Part shown: positions 1 to 9,866 of the stretch, piece by piece
Layout: each line of letters begins with the position of its first letter
Numbering within the stretch: position 1 is the first letter of the stretch
Origin: Pelargonium cotyledonis
Lineage: Eukaryota; Streptophyta; Magnoliopsida; Geraniales; Geraniaceae
DNA: 25,654 bases
Direction of reading: 5' to 3'
Assembly (NCBI GenBank): GCA_036897625.1
Contig: JAYMTA010000651.1
Location: 1 to 25,654 of the forward strand
Position numbers and translations under genes: made by a program
Notes under the pieces: generated by a model
What the model was told of the DNA's origin: nothing
Seen by the model: only the letters and a program-made list of their open reading frames with translations
The model's database searches: none

Positions 1-617
1 ATAATTTATATGATAAATAAATTTAAATGAATAATAAAATAGATAATTACAATTTTTGTAAAAAGATAATTACAAAATTAATAATAAATTAATATAATAA
101 TATATGGTGACACATATCAATTAAAGAGAACACGACGTGTCGCTCAAAGAGAGCAACACATTTGCCACTAACTCAGCTCATTTTGCGATTTATTCTTCAT
201 TGATTTCACTTCCTACGTACAAATCTTTGTACAAAGTTTGAGTTGACTATTTGAACATAAGATACGATAGTTTAAAATTCGACTCAATTTTTAATAGGTT
301 CAGAAAATTTGCATTACACAAATAGACTAAAATCCTGAAACTCTTAATTCCTTTCGGATCAAGTTGAAGTCATTTTAATTTTTCAAATCACTCTAAAAAT
401 TCGACTTAAAAGCTAAATGGTAAATGTTAACTCAAACGCAGCAAATTCACTAATTGTATTGGCTTTCGCTGTTCAATTTAAATTAAAAACCTAAAATTGA
501 ATGAGTACAAATAAGAAGATCAAATACCTGAAATATCAACTCAGAGATACAAATACAATCAACTGGTAGCTAGTCTACTCACAAACCAATCGATTCAGAA
601 AGAGTTAAACAATCACC
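1..617. other. AT-rich spacer, no gene seen
   Basis: Low-complexity AT-rich DNA. No reading frame with recognisable protein similarity, no tRNA and no complete transposon was seen. It ends at the target duplication of the hAT-type MITE that follows. Confidence 0.6.
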
Positions 618-625
618 CGTCCACC

Positions 626-889
626 CAGAGACGGATCTATAGCATAAGGAATGGGGGTTGTTGCGCGCCCCCAGTAAATTTTTTTAATTACAAAAACACC
701 CCATTAAGGCTTACATATTTTCATATTTGTCCCACTGAATTTTAATATTTGCCTCCACTGAAATGTTGTAAAATTTAGTATTGCCTCGATGGAAAAGTGT
801 TTTTTTTTTAGTTCTTTAATTAGTAATAATTATTTTGTATATAACAAATTATTTTGCCTCCACCAACTAAAAGTTTTTTATCCGTTCTG
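626..889. mobile_element. Non-autonomous hAT-type MITE, 264 bp
   Basis: The element starts CAGAGACGGAT and ends with the complement of CAGAACGGAT, giving imperfect terminal inverted repeats that begin CAG. It is flanked by a perfect 8-bp direct repeat, CGTCCACC, at 618-625 and 890-897. An 8-bp target duplication with CAG-type ends is the hAT hallmark. The interior is AT-rich with C-rich blocks and has no transposase frame, so it would depend on a transposase supplied elsewhere. It lies about 70 bp upstream of the dirigent remnant. The structural call is strong; the family name is inference. Confidence 0.85.
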
Positions 890-956
890 CGTCCACCCGG
901 TTCAAATATGATCTACCTTCATTGATTTCAAGACAATTCGTTCCTATCCACGGGGT

Positions 957-973
957 TGTGTGTGTGTGTGTGT
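957..973. repeat. (TG)n microsatellite
   Basis: A run of alternating T and G sits directly at the 5' edge of the dirigent-like coding segment. Read in frame it gives Cys-Val repeats that do not belong to the dirigent family, so it marks where the homology breaks off. Confidence 0.8.
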
Positions 974-974
974 C

Positions 975-1172
975 GCCGGAGAGTACGCCGGGAGCACGCT
1001 GGAGATTCAAGGGTTCGATCTTTACACCACACAAGATCGCGAGTTCGGGGTTGTCTCCGGGACCGGATATTTCCGATTCGTGAAGGGGTATGGAATCTTG
1101 CAGACTGAGTTCATGGACGAGGTTACTTTGAGAGCCATTCTTAAGCTTAACATCACTGTGAAACATTACTAA
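975..1172 (+). pseudogene. Dirigent protein, C-terminal part only
   Basis: The frame encodes a dirigent C-terminal segment of about 65 residues: GEYAGSTLEIQG, then the core VVSGTGYFRFVKGYG, then ILQTEFMDEV and a last strand LKLNITVKHY before TAA. Dirigent proteins are secreted beta-barrel proteins that steer coupling of phenoxy radicals in lignan and related pathways, and are normally near 190 residues. Here the signal peptide and the N-terminal two thirds are missing. The frame opens into a (TG)n repeat and meets an in-frame TGA at 909-911. No upstream exon was recognised, although an intron in front cannot be excluded. A possible polyadenylation signal, aataaa, follows at 1216. The family call is good; the pseudogene call is inference. 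Confidence 0.7.
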
Positions 1173-1330
1173 TCTGTGTTTTTGTATCTGATTATTGCTC
1201 GCTTCTGGAGCTTTCAATAAACTTGTTTGTTTTCCGAATAACACGATTCGTGTGTCTGCTTGCCTAACCTGGGTTGAAAATGGATCGATCTCATATCTCA
1301 TTTATATATTATTGATAATTTAGTATTTAA
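1173..1330. other. 3' flank of the dirigent remnant
   Basis: AT-rich sequence with an aataaa hexamer near 1216. Nothing else was recognised. Confidence 0.4.
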
Positions 1331-1421
1331 TACTCCATTCATCTCAAAATAAGTGTTCTATTTGTTTAAATTTTTTTGTTGAAAATAGATACCTGACACT
1401 ATTTTAGGACGGAGGGAGCAT
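1331..1421. mobile_element. Stowaway-like (Tc1/mariner) MITE remnant, about 91 bp
   Basis: The left end reads TACTCCATTCATCTC followed by AAAATAAGTG. The right end is the complement of GCTCCCTCCGTCC followed by TAAAATAGTG. These form an imperfect terminal inverted repeat of about 25 bp of the CTCCCTCCGT type typical of Stowaway elements. The expected TA duplication is clear only on the left. It is too short to code for anything. Confidence 0.6.
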
Positions 1422-1743
1422 GTAATAAATCAAATATTAATCATTATAGGCCAAGCCTACTCAATTTAGCTTGTATCCATCTCTCTTTATGGGTTGAATA
1501 GCTGGATGGACTGAACATCTAACATGGGTTCATAGGTTGGATAGTTGTTCCATGAGCTGAATATATGACATGGGTTCAAGGGTTGATGGATATTTGACAT
1601 GAGTTTTTTTTTCCGATAATATAGTGGAGGCAATATCACTTTACGAATAAAGTAACTTTTCTACACGCTTTTGTCGCTGTATTTTATTATTATTATTATT
1701 ATTACTTTTGCCAACAATAACTTGTTTTGAAGGTATACCAAGA
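1422..1743. other. Repeat-derived spacer
   Basis: It contains irregular internal repeats around the phrase gacatgggttca (about 1500-1600) and an (ATT)n microsatellite at about 1686-1703. No gene was recognised. Confidence 0.5.
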
Positions 1744-1880
1744 CATGTTGGGACAAATGGTTAATATTATTTTAAATTTCATATGAAGTCTCGAGTTCGA
1801 GTCTTGTCGACGGTATCGGGTGAAATTTGTAGGGTAGTGTTAAAAGGGACTCTCTTTTTGCAAAGTGAGAAACATTGCTA
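1744..1880 (+). repeat. SINE-like element (tRNA-derived head)
   Basis: An A-box-like string tgggacaaatggttaa is followed about 35 bp later by a B-box-like string gagttcgagtc, then by gtcgacggtatcgggtgaa. The same body and the same closing gtgagaaaca block recur at 16399-16510, and a related body occurs in the element at 24700-24850. Multiple dispersed copies with pol III-type boxes suggest a SINE family. Boundaries are approximate and no target duplication was identified. Confidence 0.5.
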
Positions 1881-2352
1881 CTTCGAATATGATGTTTTGT
1901 TTTTTGATAAAAAAGAAAAAAACTTGTTCCGAAGGTATGCCGAATTGCTCACTTCTACATCCCATTACGAGAATCAATGAATAAACTTTTCATGCTAAAA
2001 ACGTGTGTTGTCAAGTTTGCTTTGATCGGTATTACCAGTAAAGGTGTTCATAGACTGGCTATCTGTCCGTTTGTGAAAATAGGTGACCCAATCTGTTCGT
2101 TGCGGGTTGGAGTTTTGCAACCCATGAACCAATTAATCATGAGTAATATATTTGAACTATTTGTGAATTACGGTTTGGATAGGGTTGAATCGATGGATTA
2201 TCGGGTTTTTCTTAACACGCCTATTTACGATAACAAAATGGATATAATATTCTTATTATAGATTTTATGCAATTTCCATCGTTTACTTGAGCACAAATGG
2301 TTAAAACATGTTTCTAATATTAATACAAAAAGAAAGTGGGAGAAGAACAAAA
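1881..2352. other. Spacer, no gene seen
   Basis: Short open frames occur here (for example 1977-2261) but show no recognisable protein family, and the composition is AT-rich like the surrounding spacer. Phrases such as ggtgttcata and a partner cccatgaac resemble decayed MITE ends. Confidence 0.4.
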
Positions 2353-2423
2353 GCACCAGTGGTCTAATGGTAGAATAGTACCCTGCCACGGTACAGACCC
2401 GGCTTCGATTCTCGTCTGGTGCA
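2353..2423 (+). tRNA. tRNA-Gly (anticodon GCC), T-arm damaged
   Basis: The 71-nt cloverleaf has acceptor stem GCACCAG pairing perfectly with CTGGTGC, discriminator A, and the anticodon arm GTACC-CTGCCAC-GGTAC with anticodon GCC. The A box and the TTCGATT loop are present. The T-stem reads CCGGC against CTCGT, leaving two mismatches and a G-U pair where the usual plant gene pairs fully. From memory of the plant consensus there are about four substitutions, three of them in the T-arm. A CAA motif lies just upstream, but no T-run terminator appears within about 90 bp downstream. It may be a pseudogene or a marginal gene. Confidence 0.8.
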
Positions 2424-3359
2424 ACTCACGAGCTATGATGATTTATCTGTGCAACCAGTGACAGCTGGGTCTGTCACGACCGTCCGATCTCCGGACGACA
2501 AAACCGCACATCTGAGCTTTGTTTTTGAAGTTTTGAACTAACCAATCAATGGCAATTTCGTAATTTAATTCAACAATGCAACCAAATGAAGAAATAAATA
2601 AACATCTTTGTCAACGAGTGGTACCAACCAACCCCTCCTTTTGTTTCTACCTATATAATACAGCTGTTTTTATTCTCTTACACTCTTTATACTTCGAATA
2701 TGTTTTCGTAACAACTCATGTATTATCATGTGTTATTTTCGAGCTAACTAAGCAGAAGCCATCACTAATTCAGTGTGAAAACAAGCTAACTAGCAAAATA
2801 ATAGTACACCACACCAGTCACCACATATTCTATGTTTGTAGTTTGATGATCCACAATTGTATTACATGATTAACTTTACCGTTATTCTACTTATGGTTAT
2901 TTTTTTTGTTTTTAGCATAACAATCTATAGATTATTAACTTAGCTCTGAAGAACTAAAAACCCTAGTGCTTCTACAGAGATCAAAAACCATTTTTTTATA
3001 ATCCTTGGCAATTGTTGTTACTAAAAAAATAAAAAATAGGTTACTAATTTAAAAAAAAAAAAAAAGGTTACTAATTTCAAGATGAAGAGTGACAATAAGA
3101 AAAGAAGAATAAGTTACTAATTTTAAGAGTAGTGATACAATTAGTTACACAAGTTGCGTGGGTGAGAATAATATTTGCGTTCGATTATTACTTAACACTT
3201 TCTTAAAAAAATGGATTAGTTTTAACTGTGACTTGTCATTGATTACAGATCCGCTCAGAAAACACACGAGTTAGACAGAGAAAAAGAAGAAGAAAGAAAG
3301 AAATCGGTATTTGCATAGAGGCAGCTACATTTTCTGGGCAACGAGATTAACTACCGTAA
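2424..3359. other. Intergenic spacer
   Basis: AT-rich. It has a telobox-like AAACCCTA near 2958, an A-run at about 3051-3065, and three loose copies of gttactaattt between 3040 and 3125. The frame at 2576-2869 resembles no family known to me and looks like chance. Confidence 0.5.
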
Positions 3360-3376
3360 AGTTAAGACAACTCCGT

Positions 3377-3390
3377 CACGTGGGCCCCAC
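3377..3390. promoter_or_regulatory. G-box overlapping a TCP/site II-type motif
   Basis: CACGTG (3377-3382) runs directly into GTGGGCCCCAC (3380-3390). CACGTG is bound by bZIP and bHLH factors, and GTGGGCCCCAC matches class-I TCP sites. CCAAT boxes follow at 3410-3414 and 3479-3483, and a CT-rich tract at 3513-3526 is typical of plant core promoters or leaders. This is the likely proximal promoter of the gene starting at 4105. Function is inferred. Confidence 0.5.
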
Positions 3391-3986
3391 ATGCTCATTC
3401 TCTATCCAACCAATCAAAATATAATTAAATAAAAATAATAAACTATTAACGGTAACTATCGTTATACTCCACTTCCCACCAATCATATGTAAACGTCTTT
3501 TCCCAATTTCAACTCTCTCTCTCTCCTCTAATTTTAAATTCATTTCATAGATTTTTAAGAAAAAAATAATTTTTTTAGTGAATGCATCAACTTTTTCTAT
3601 TAATATCTTCCGACCCTGTTGTTCCAGTCCATTTCACCAATTCCTGTTCTGAATTTGGCCTCAATCATTTGTCTCTGTTAAAATTTATTTCTGATTAATT
3701 TTCCGTCACTTTCTCGGGAATTTCATACCTGTTTTCTCTCACGGTTTGTCTGTGTGACTTACCTGGATTTCAGTTCTTGCTTTTCCGGTTCTTCGTGGTT
3801 GGTTCTCAAGCCGCAAGCGGCGATCCAGATTCCTCAGCTGCTTCGACTCGTTGACTTAGTTGGTGGGTTGGAAAATTTCTGGGGAATGTTCAATAATTCC
3901 CTGAAAGTTTATGTTTTTGGGTTTGGGTTTGGGTTAGGGTTGGCCAATTCTTAAGTTTTCAAGTGATTTGGGCTGTTGGGGTTTTC

Positions 3987-4058
3987 ATGAATTTCAGCAA
4001 GTTTATGGATTTTCTTGGAATTTCCAGAGGCTTCTTCTTGTTTATGCAGAGTTTGTAG
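3987..4058 (+). other. Upstream ORF in the leader (23 codons)
   Basis: An ATG at 3987 opens a 23-residue frame ending at TAG 4056-4058, 46 bp before the main ATG at 4105. If the transcript starts upstream, near the CT tract, this uORF could lower translation of the main frame. The transcription start is not known, so this is only a candidate. Confidence 0.4.
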
Positions 4059-4104
4059 GTTCATACAATTTTTTGGGATAGTTTTTGGAGAGCCTGATTT
4101 TCCA

Positions 4105-6854
4105 ATGGCTAAGGTTGTTAACGAGAGTAATGGCCTTAGAAATGATTCTCTGGGTGACAAGGACTCTAGAGAGGTTGAGGATCCTGCAAATGTGGAGGAG
4201 GATAGTGAGTCGAGTTCTTTGTTGGCGCCTCGGAGAGGTGGGATGTCTAAGACCAGGAATCCACAAAAGACTCGGCGGAAAGTGCAGTGGAATGATAATC
4301 ATGGAAATAAGCTTGCTGAGGTGTTGGAATTCCAACCGAGGTATATTGTGCATTTCATGTTTATTTCTGTTCTGTACATTTCATATTGGAGTTGCAAACC
4401 CTTAGTTCTGTTTTGATGTGGTTTCCTTGTTTTGGGTCAAATTTCTGAGATGAAATTTGTTTCTTGTTCTATGATCTGAGATGAAATAATCTGTTCCAAC
4501 TTCTGAAACCTCTTTGTTACCATACAAATCTAGCTTAGGAATTGATGCAGACTGGAGTACTTTTTTAATTATTATTGGCTTATTGCTATGTTGCATATAT
4601 ATTGTATGGTAATGGATTAATGTAGCTGATTTTAACCTAGTTTGCAAGGCTTGGTTGTTATTGTTGTTTTAGTATGTTTTAAGTGCTTCAGCACAAGTAT
4701 CATTTTGGTTATTGCGGAGGTTTATGTGTTAGATATGTTGATAAAGGTGAATAGTCAATACTTGGAGCGTTCTCTATTGGCTATAGAGGACACTCGAATC
4801 TTAACATTCTAAATCGGTGTCAATCCATGGATGTGATATTTTATAAGTGATCTCTATTCCTGGCAATGCGCTACAATTAGGGATGGGGTTGAAGTGGATA
4901 AAAAGTTGTTAGGTGAGTTTAGCTTTATCCATTTCAGAAGGGGTTGTCCTTGACATACACTCCACTTCCAGAAATACCAGGCTAGTATCATTACATAGCT
5001 AGGCTTGGCATGTACGGTTAGCTTTAGTTGTCCAGCTTTTGTCCTATTGATAGAAGTTTTGTAACTTGGCATAACAGCTGGCAAGTTTGTTATTTTCATC
5101 CCAAAATTTCATTCAACTCTACACGTTATTTATGTTGTCTTCCATATTTGCAACTGAAATCTGGCTTCATTATACCTCTTCTTGGACTAAGGGCACTGCA
5201 AAAGCATCGCCCTCCCCCATTTCTACAAAATAATAATAATAATAAGTAATAATATAAAGGCACTATCGATAGTTCACTTACTCAAAGCATTGAAGAGTAT
5301 GGATATGTTAACATACTGTTGCAAACTGACTGCGAGATGGACTGATTTTTTGCTTTTGTCATGGACTTATCACCATAACTACTTTTTCACAAGGTTGATT
5401 CATTGAGTACTCAGTTTTTGTAGTGTGGTTCACTCAACATCTGATGTCTAGGAGTATGCATCAACAAATAGGTTATTAAAGCAAAGTATGTTAGTACTAT
5501 AATCCAGGGATACTACCTCTAAGTTTCATGGTTGTTATTTTGTTTATATTTATCTTTGGGCTCCATAACTCCCTTCTGTCACAACTTCCATTTAGATGTG
5601 TTATAGTTTTTCGGTATTTGCTGAACTGATGTTCACGATTTATAATAACTTTGAATAATATCAAATAAGACACAAGAAAACTAAACCCAGCTCTATGCAT
5701 TGTTAGCATGCTGTTCAGAGAATGCTGAGTTTGTTAACTATGGTAGTTCTTATTTGGGCACTTAGTTCAATATATATATATGAAAAAATAGTTAGATGGT
5801 CAGAAGCAATTTTATTTAGAGCACAAGTTTCACTGATCTGTGACAATTTGATCTGATTACTAGACAACTCCACATTCTTAATTAGAATTTTTTAATGTTT
5901 CATAATTACAAACATTTTCAAATATGAACTTCTTAAGGAATCTGTTTATTCTTCCTTCTGGTAGATGTAAGTGTAGCATTATTTTCCTTTTGAAATGATA
6001 GGCTGTGCTATTGGATTCTAGAAGCTGACATATGACTCTATGGGAAAGATATCTTTGGTTCTGCCCATTTTCTTAGTTACTGTTTGCATTAGGAATTTTG
6101 GTATGGGAATGAGAATGAGATTTCCATTGATGGTGTTTGGATCAGCGCCCTCATTCCCATTCTCATTGTCATTCTCATTCTCTTACTCATCAACAATTTG
6201 ATTCCCACCTAACATGAATGGAATGGGATTCCCATTCCCATTATCTTTTCTTCATATTTTATGCTACAACTTATGTTTCAAAAATTCCATCTTAAATGAC
6301 AAGCAAATTCTTTTGTTTTGCCTAATTATTTAAATATTTTTTAAAAGTGTCAATAATCTGTTCGATTTGAAATTCTAACGTTTTTATTACTTTTGTTAAC
6401 CAAATATCAACAATTGAAATGAGAATGATTCAAATTCTCACCCTTTAATTGATCTAAACAACATTACATGACAATGAGAATGACAATGAGTTTCCCATCA
6501 AAGAATTTATCCAAACGCTGCCTTAATTGATTGCATAATTGGGAGAGTAATCTTATTGAACTCTTCAGTTTAATTAATCTATAAAAATGGTTTTTTCGGT
6601 GCTCTGTGGACTTGATAAAAATAAAACATTATCAAAACACTATTGTCTTGAGCATTATCTATGTGCTTGCAGTGCATTCAGAACTGCAAACAAGTTTGAT
6701 TACTGTTGAGCTTTTAATGTGATTTAGTTGGGAAGATCAATATTTGGCACACTCGTATGTCACTCATCAGTTGCCACTTGTTTGTGTTCGCAGTGATGCA
6801 AGCGACAGTGAGGAGGACGAGGACTCAGATTCTTGCCTCTGTACAATAATGTAG
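4105..6854 (+). CDS. Small acidic plant protein with C-terminal CaaX box, 98 aa
   Basis: Two exons, 4105-4340 and 6794-6854, are joined across a 2.45-kb intron (CCGAG|gtatat ... ttcgcag|TGATG). The codon split across the junction becomes AGT (Ser), and the spliced frame is 98 residues. The N-terminal half is polar. Residues about 49-79 hold a basic block, TRRKVQWNDNHGNKLAEVLE. The tail is acidic (SDASDSEEDEDSDS) and ends CLCTIM-stop. The last four residues, CTIM, fit a CaaX box, and a final Met favours farnesylation, so membrane anchoring is likely. KVQW fits the K/R-V-x-F/W docking pattern used by protein phosphatase 1. I believe this is a conserved uncharacterised plant family, but I cannot name it. 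A hexamer aataaa lies at 6893-6898. The molecular function is unknown. Confidence 0.8.
4341..6793 (+). other. Long intron of the CaaX-protein gene
   Basis: The intron has no recognisable gene. It carries the MITE-like repeat at 6131-6522 and short open frames of random character. The boundaries fit splice consensus and maintain the reading frame. Confidence 0.7.
6131..6522. mobile_element. MITE-like repeat rich in 'aatgagaatg' motifs
   Basis: The left end ggtgtttggat and the right end atccaaacgctgcc form a short imperfect inverted repeat. The interior is built from repeated cattctcattc / gaatgagaatg motifs on both strands, a common make-up of plant MITEs whose ends read GGTGTTTGG. No clear target duplication was identified, and similar motifs extend left to about 6090. 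It is intronic and non-coding. Confidence 0.5.
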
Positions 6855-7380
6855 ATAAGCATATACAGAAACTAAACAGGGAACACTTTCTGAATAAACC
6901 AACAGGGTCATTCTTTTCAAGCCTGTTACGATGATTTGAGTTCACGGCCCTTGTTTCCAGGTTGGAGTGCTAAGCGGCCGAAGGTCCAAAAACGGTGGAG
7001 CAGCAACATTTCATTGTTTTCTACATAGGTTAGTCTCATTTCCTTGGAGGGTTTGTGTTTTTAAACTTGTTGCATTTTGTTCTCTCAAGGTTGTATATAC
7101 CCTATTCAGCTCAGTTGAGAGCTTTTTTCATGCTTTATATTGTATTTGTGGAATTTCATCTCAACAAGAATTCTTGGAATGGAAGTAGATTTGGTTTCTT
7201 AAATTATTTTCTTTTGTTCAGCATCTAAAATCAAGATCTGCACATAGTTGCATCTATTTTATTTTCTTTCATACAAATAACAAACAATCATCACAACATA
7301 AGATGTATGATAAAAATCACAATCATCATCATCACTCAGAAAAGAAAAAAAAAAAACTCTCCCAATTGTTCCTCTTCTTA
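6855..7380. other. Tail-to-tail intergenic region
   Basis: This stretch holds the 3' flanks of two converging genes. A plus-strand poly(A) hexamer occurs at 6893-6898. No other gene was recognised. Confidence 0.5.
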
Positions 7381-8533
7381 TCATGCCAATCTGGTGAAAT
7401 TTAAAATTCCTCCATCTTCTCCGTTCCTCCACGAGTTTGATGATCTCTCCAACTCTGTTTCTTTGGTTATATTCTCTGAACAGCTACTTCCGGTCATGTT
7501 TATCCAGTTTGCAAGGCTGGCATCAACTGCGAATTCTTGCATCCATGGCTTGGACTGGTTTTGGTTTGCATCTGAACCGAAACTGAAAGGTAAGAAATCG
7601 GATGCAACTACATTCTCCTTCCTCGGGTGCTTGGTTGCTGCTCCTTTTGATTTAATTGCTTTCCACTGCGAGAGGTTCTGTACCGGGTTCAGCACAGGCT
7701 GCACATAGTGTCTCCTATCCCGAACATTTAGACTCGAGCCAAGTGGATTCACTTCACAGAGTGGCGTCCGATTGTTGGCTCCATCCTCATCACCCAATTC
7801 ATCCACTGAGGAACTGCAGGACTGTCCCGAAAACTCTTCTTGTCTATTGCTTTCATCACTGCCACCACCATCATAATTATCATCATCAATATCGCCATCA
7901 TCATCGCCATCATCATCCTCGTCTTCATAATCTTCAAGATAGCTTTCCTCATCTGCTATATCATCATCTTCATCGTAGCTGTCTACGCAATTCTGGTATC
8001 TATGATTCGAGGGATAACCTCCGAATGCTGTCGAATCTGAACCCAACAACAGCGTTTGTTTTGCATCTTCTTGGCCACTCCCTTCATCATTCACTTCCTC
8101 CTCCTCGTCCTCCTTAAGAAGATGGTAATCGGGCTGGACAGGCTCGTAGACCTCGACATTCAAATTGAAGCTCACTTTCTTCCTGATTTTCAAGATGGAC
8201 CTCTCCTTAGGCTTCACTCTACTCAATAAACAAAAAAAAAAAAAAAACAGAAAAACAAATTAACAACAATCCATACAATAAGTGAACCACAACATAATAA
8301 AAAAGGCAGTGACTGACCTGAGCTCAGAATCAGAGTCTAAAGGCTCATAATTGACATGTCTCTGCAACAAAAACCAAAAACAGTAGTAAAGAAAATGAAG
8401 CTGTGCAGAGAAAAAAGAGGGTAAAGAATGATGGAGAAGAGGTCATTACTTGGTTAGGGATTAGAGCTCCAATGGCGGGTTTTCGGCGTTTTCGTTTCTT
8501 GGAGAGACCGAAGCATCCAAGAAAGCAACCCAT
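7381..8533 (-). CDS. MGCFLGCFG-type plant protein with acidic tract, 321 aa
   Basis: Exons on the minus strand are 8533-8450, 8361-8318 and 8218-7381; splicing gives an uninterrupted 321-residue frame. The protein begins MGCFLGCFGLSKKRKRRK. A Gly after the initiator Met next to Cys and a basic cluster is the classic pattern for N-myristoylation plus palmitoylation, so plasma-membrane association is likely. Near residues 50-65 lies ILKIRKKVSFNLNVEVYEP, which contains KVSF, a match to the PP1 docking motif. Residues about 64-160 are strongly acidic (EDEEEE, EDEDDDGDDDGD). The C-terminal third is Ser/Asn-rich without a known domain. It resembles an uncharacterised plant family starting MGCFLxCFG with a conserved KKVTF/KKVSF block. 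No enzyme domain is seen. Confidence in the gene is high and in its function low. Confidence 0.85.
7853..7979 (-). repeat. Coding ATC/TCC trinucleotide-rich tract
   Basis: An imperfect trinucleotide repeat (cat/cctcatc on the plus strand) encodes the Asp/Glu run of the 321-residue protein. Its length probably varies between alleles. It also creates long spurious frames on the other strand. Confidence 0.6.
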
Positions 8534-8859
8534 TAAGAGAGCTTGATGGGTTGAATCAATGGAGATTGTGGTGTTTAGAGGCTCATGGTAATGGTGGAGG
8601 TTGTAGTAGAAGTAGAGACAAAGTTTAAATGTGTATTTGGGCTCCAACGGTTTTTGAAAAAAGGAACGTTGGATGGGAATGATGGGCATTGGGCAGGTGC
8701 ACCAGTTTAATAAACAAAAGTAAAGACAGAAGAGACAACACCACTGTGCTTTGCCTTTGCATTTACAGTTGCTATCCGTTTGAATTTTCTTTCCCTCCCC
8801 TCTAGTGCCAGGCAATTTGGTTCATAATCCGTGACGCATCACAAATACGTTACGAAGTT
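8534..8859 (-). promoter_or_regulatory. Leader and promoter region of the MGCFLGCFG gene
   Basis: Upstream of the minus-strand ATG at 8533. The in-frame extension to 8815 starts without family similarity and is treated as leader. No clear TATA box was pinned down. Confidence 0.3.
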
Positions 8860-9318
8860 AAGTGGGTTTAGATTTAGTTTAAACGAGTTTGTGTCGTGTT
8901 CGTGTATAATTTTTTAACCTCTTTAATAATTGTGTCGGGTTTGTGTTGAACCCACATAACTCGCGTAACCTGTTTAATTAAACGGGTCATTATCGTGTTA
9001 ATTGACCCGTTTATTATCAAACCCTTTTAAGAGCATACTTGTAATTTTAAGAAAAAAACATCCATTTTTAGGTAATTTAAGTAGATAATCGGGTCAACAA
9101 TGACTCATATAAGATAATCGTGTCGAGTTGAGTAGTGTCAATCCAAACTCGTTTCTGTAGTCGTGTCATTTCGGGTAGGGTCAACACGAACCGTATTATT
9201 AAACGTGTCTATCGTGTAATTCAACCCGTTTAATATGCGAGTCGAGTTTGTATTGACCTATTTAACAAAATACTGAACTTTCAACACGACCCGCAAACAC
9301 GAACTGCCACCCCTATCA
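8860..9318. mobile_element. Decayed MITE with 'cacgacccg' motifs
   Basis: The right end reads acgaactgccacccctat, the complement of ataggggtggcagttcgt, which is the usual terminus of a widespread plant MITE group (likely hAT-related). The interior repeats gacccgttt, cgtgtcg and gggtcaacacg on both strands. The left terminus was not found, so the copy looks truncated. No coding capacity. Confidence 0.5.
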
Positions 9319-9587
9319 TTCACACACCTTTTTATTTTCAATTGACACACCTAATATATCGGTTTTTCGAGGAGTCTTAGACAGGGTATCTATGTTTTCG
9401 ACTTCGTGAATAATAATAATTTTGTTATTTATTCCCAATAAATCGTCTTCTAAACTCAATTTATAAACAGGCCTAAAACTTGTTAGCCCAGTAGTTATAT
9501 TTGAGGGTCAGGTTGCTAGGCTTTGGCCCACAGGCCGGAGGCCCATTAAGATTAGTGACGAGACAATGAGGATTGAATATATGAAGT
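9319..9587. other. Intergenic, distal promoter of the hnRNP gene
   Basis: It contains TTGGCCCACA near 9522 and AGGCCCATTA near 9538, both site II/UP1-like elements (GGCCCA core) common in plant promoters of growth-related genes. No gene is seen. Confidence 0.4.
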
Positions 9588-9604
9588 CACGTGCATAGCA
9601 CGTG
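9588..9604. promoter_or_regulatory. Paired G-boxes upstream of the hnRNP gene
   Basis: CACGTG occurs at 9588-9593 and again at 9599-9604, separated by five bases, about 265 bp before the ATG at 9867. Closely spaced G-boxes can bind bZIP or bHLH dimers cooperatively. Regulation by light, heat or ABA pathways is possible but not shown by sequence alone. Confidence 0.5.
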
Positions 9605-9866
9605 AGTAACATGAGAGTGAAGCCAGCAGATCGAATCCAATCCGTCAATCAGAGCCTACAAAAACGAAATCAATCTGAGCCGCCCACTTAGACGAATCTC
9701 AACCGTCCAAAGCGAATACCGATCCCTCCAACCCCAAAGTCTGAGATTCCCATTCGATTCCTCTCTTTCGCACTCTTCTTGTTGAGCTTCGCAATAAACC
9801 CTCTTTGCCCTCCAAATTGCGATCACAACCAGAACGAGAGAGTGAGAGAGAAGCTTCGCCGGCGAC

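Noticed and set aside
867..1301. 144-codon minus-strand frame across the dirigent remnant
   Set aside because: Antisense to a clear dirigent reading frame and running into the MITE end; no family similarity.
2576..2869. 97-codon plus-strand frame
   Set aside because: AT-rich, no recognisable family, no leader or splice context; probably chance.
3919..3943. Telomeric repeat tract (gggtttgggtttgggttaggg)
   Set aside because: Only a few degenerate units; consistent with a telobox-like leader motif, not an interstitial telomere.
4015..4104. N-terminal extension of the CaaX protein frame
   Set aside because: The extension lacks an ATG of its own and is hydrophobic/Cys-rich unlike the rest; the ATG at 4105 is the better start.
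7853..7979. Possible CRISPR-like or satellite array
   Set aside because: An irregular trinucleotide-type coding repeat without spacers, in a plant nuclear gene.
7656..8117. Plus-strand His-rich frame and the overlapping Ile-rich frame
   Set aside because: Both are antisense readings of the Asp/Glu trinucleotide tract in the minus-strand 321-residue gene.
8534..8815. N-terminal extension of the MGCFLGCFG protein
   Set aside because: MGCFLGCFG is a recognisable protein start with lipidation signal, so upstream codons are treated as leader.
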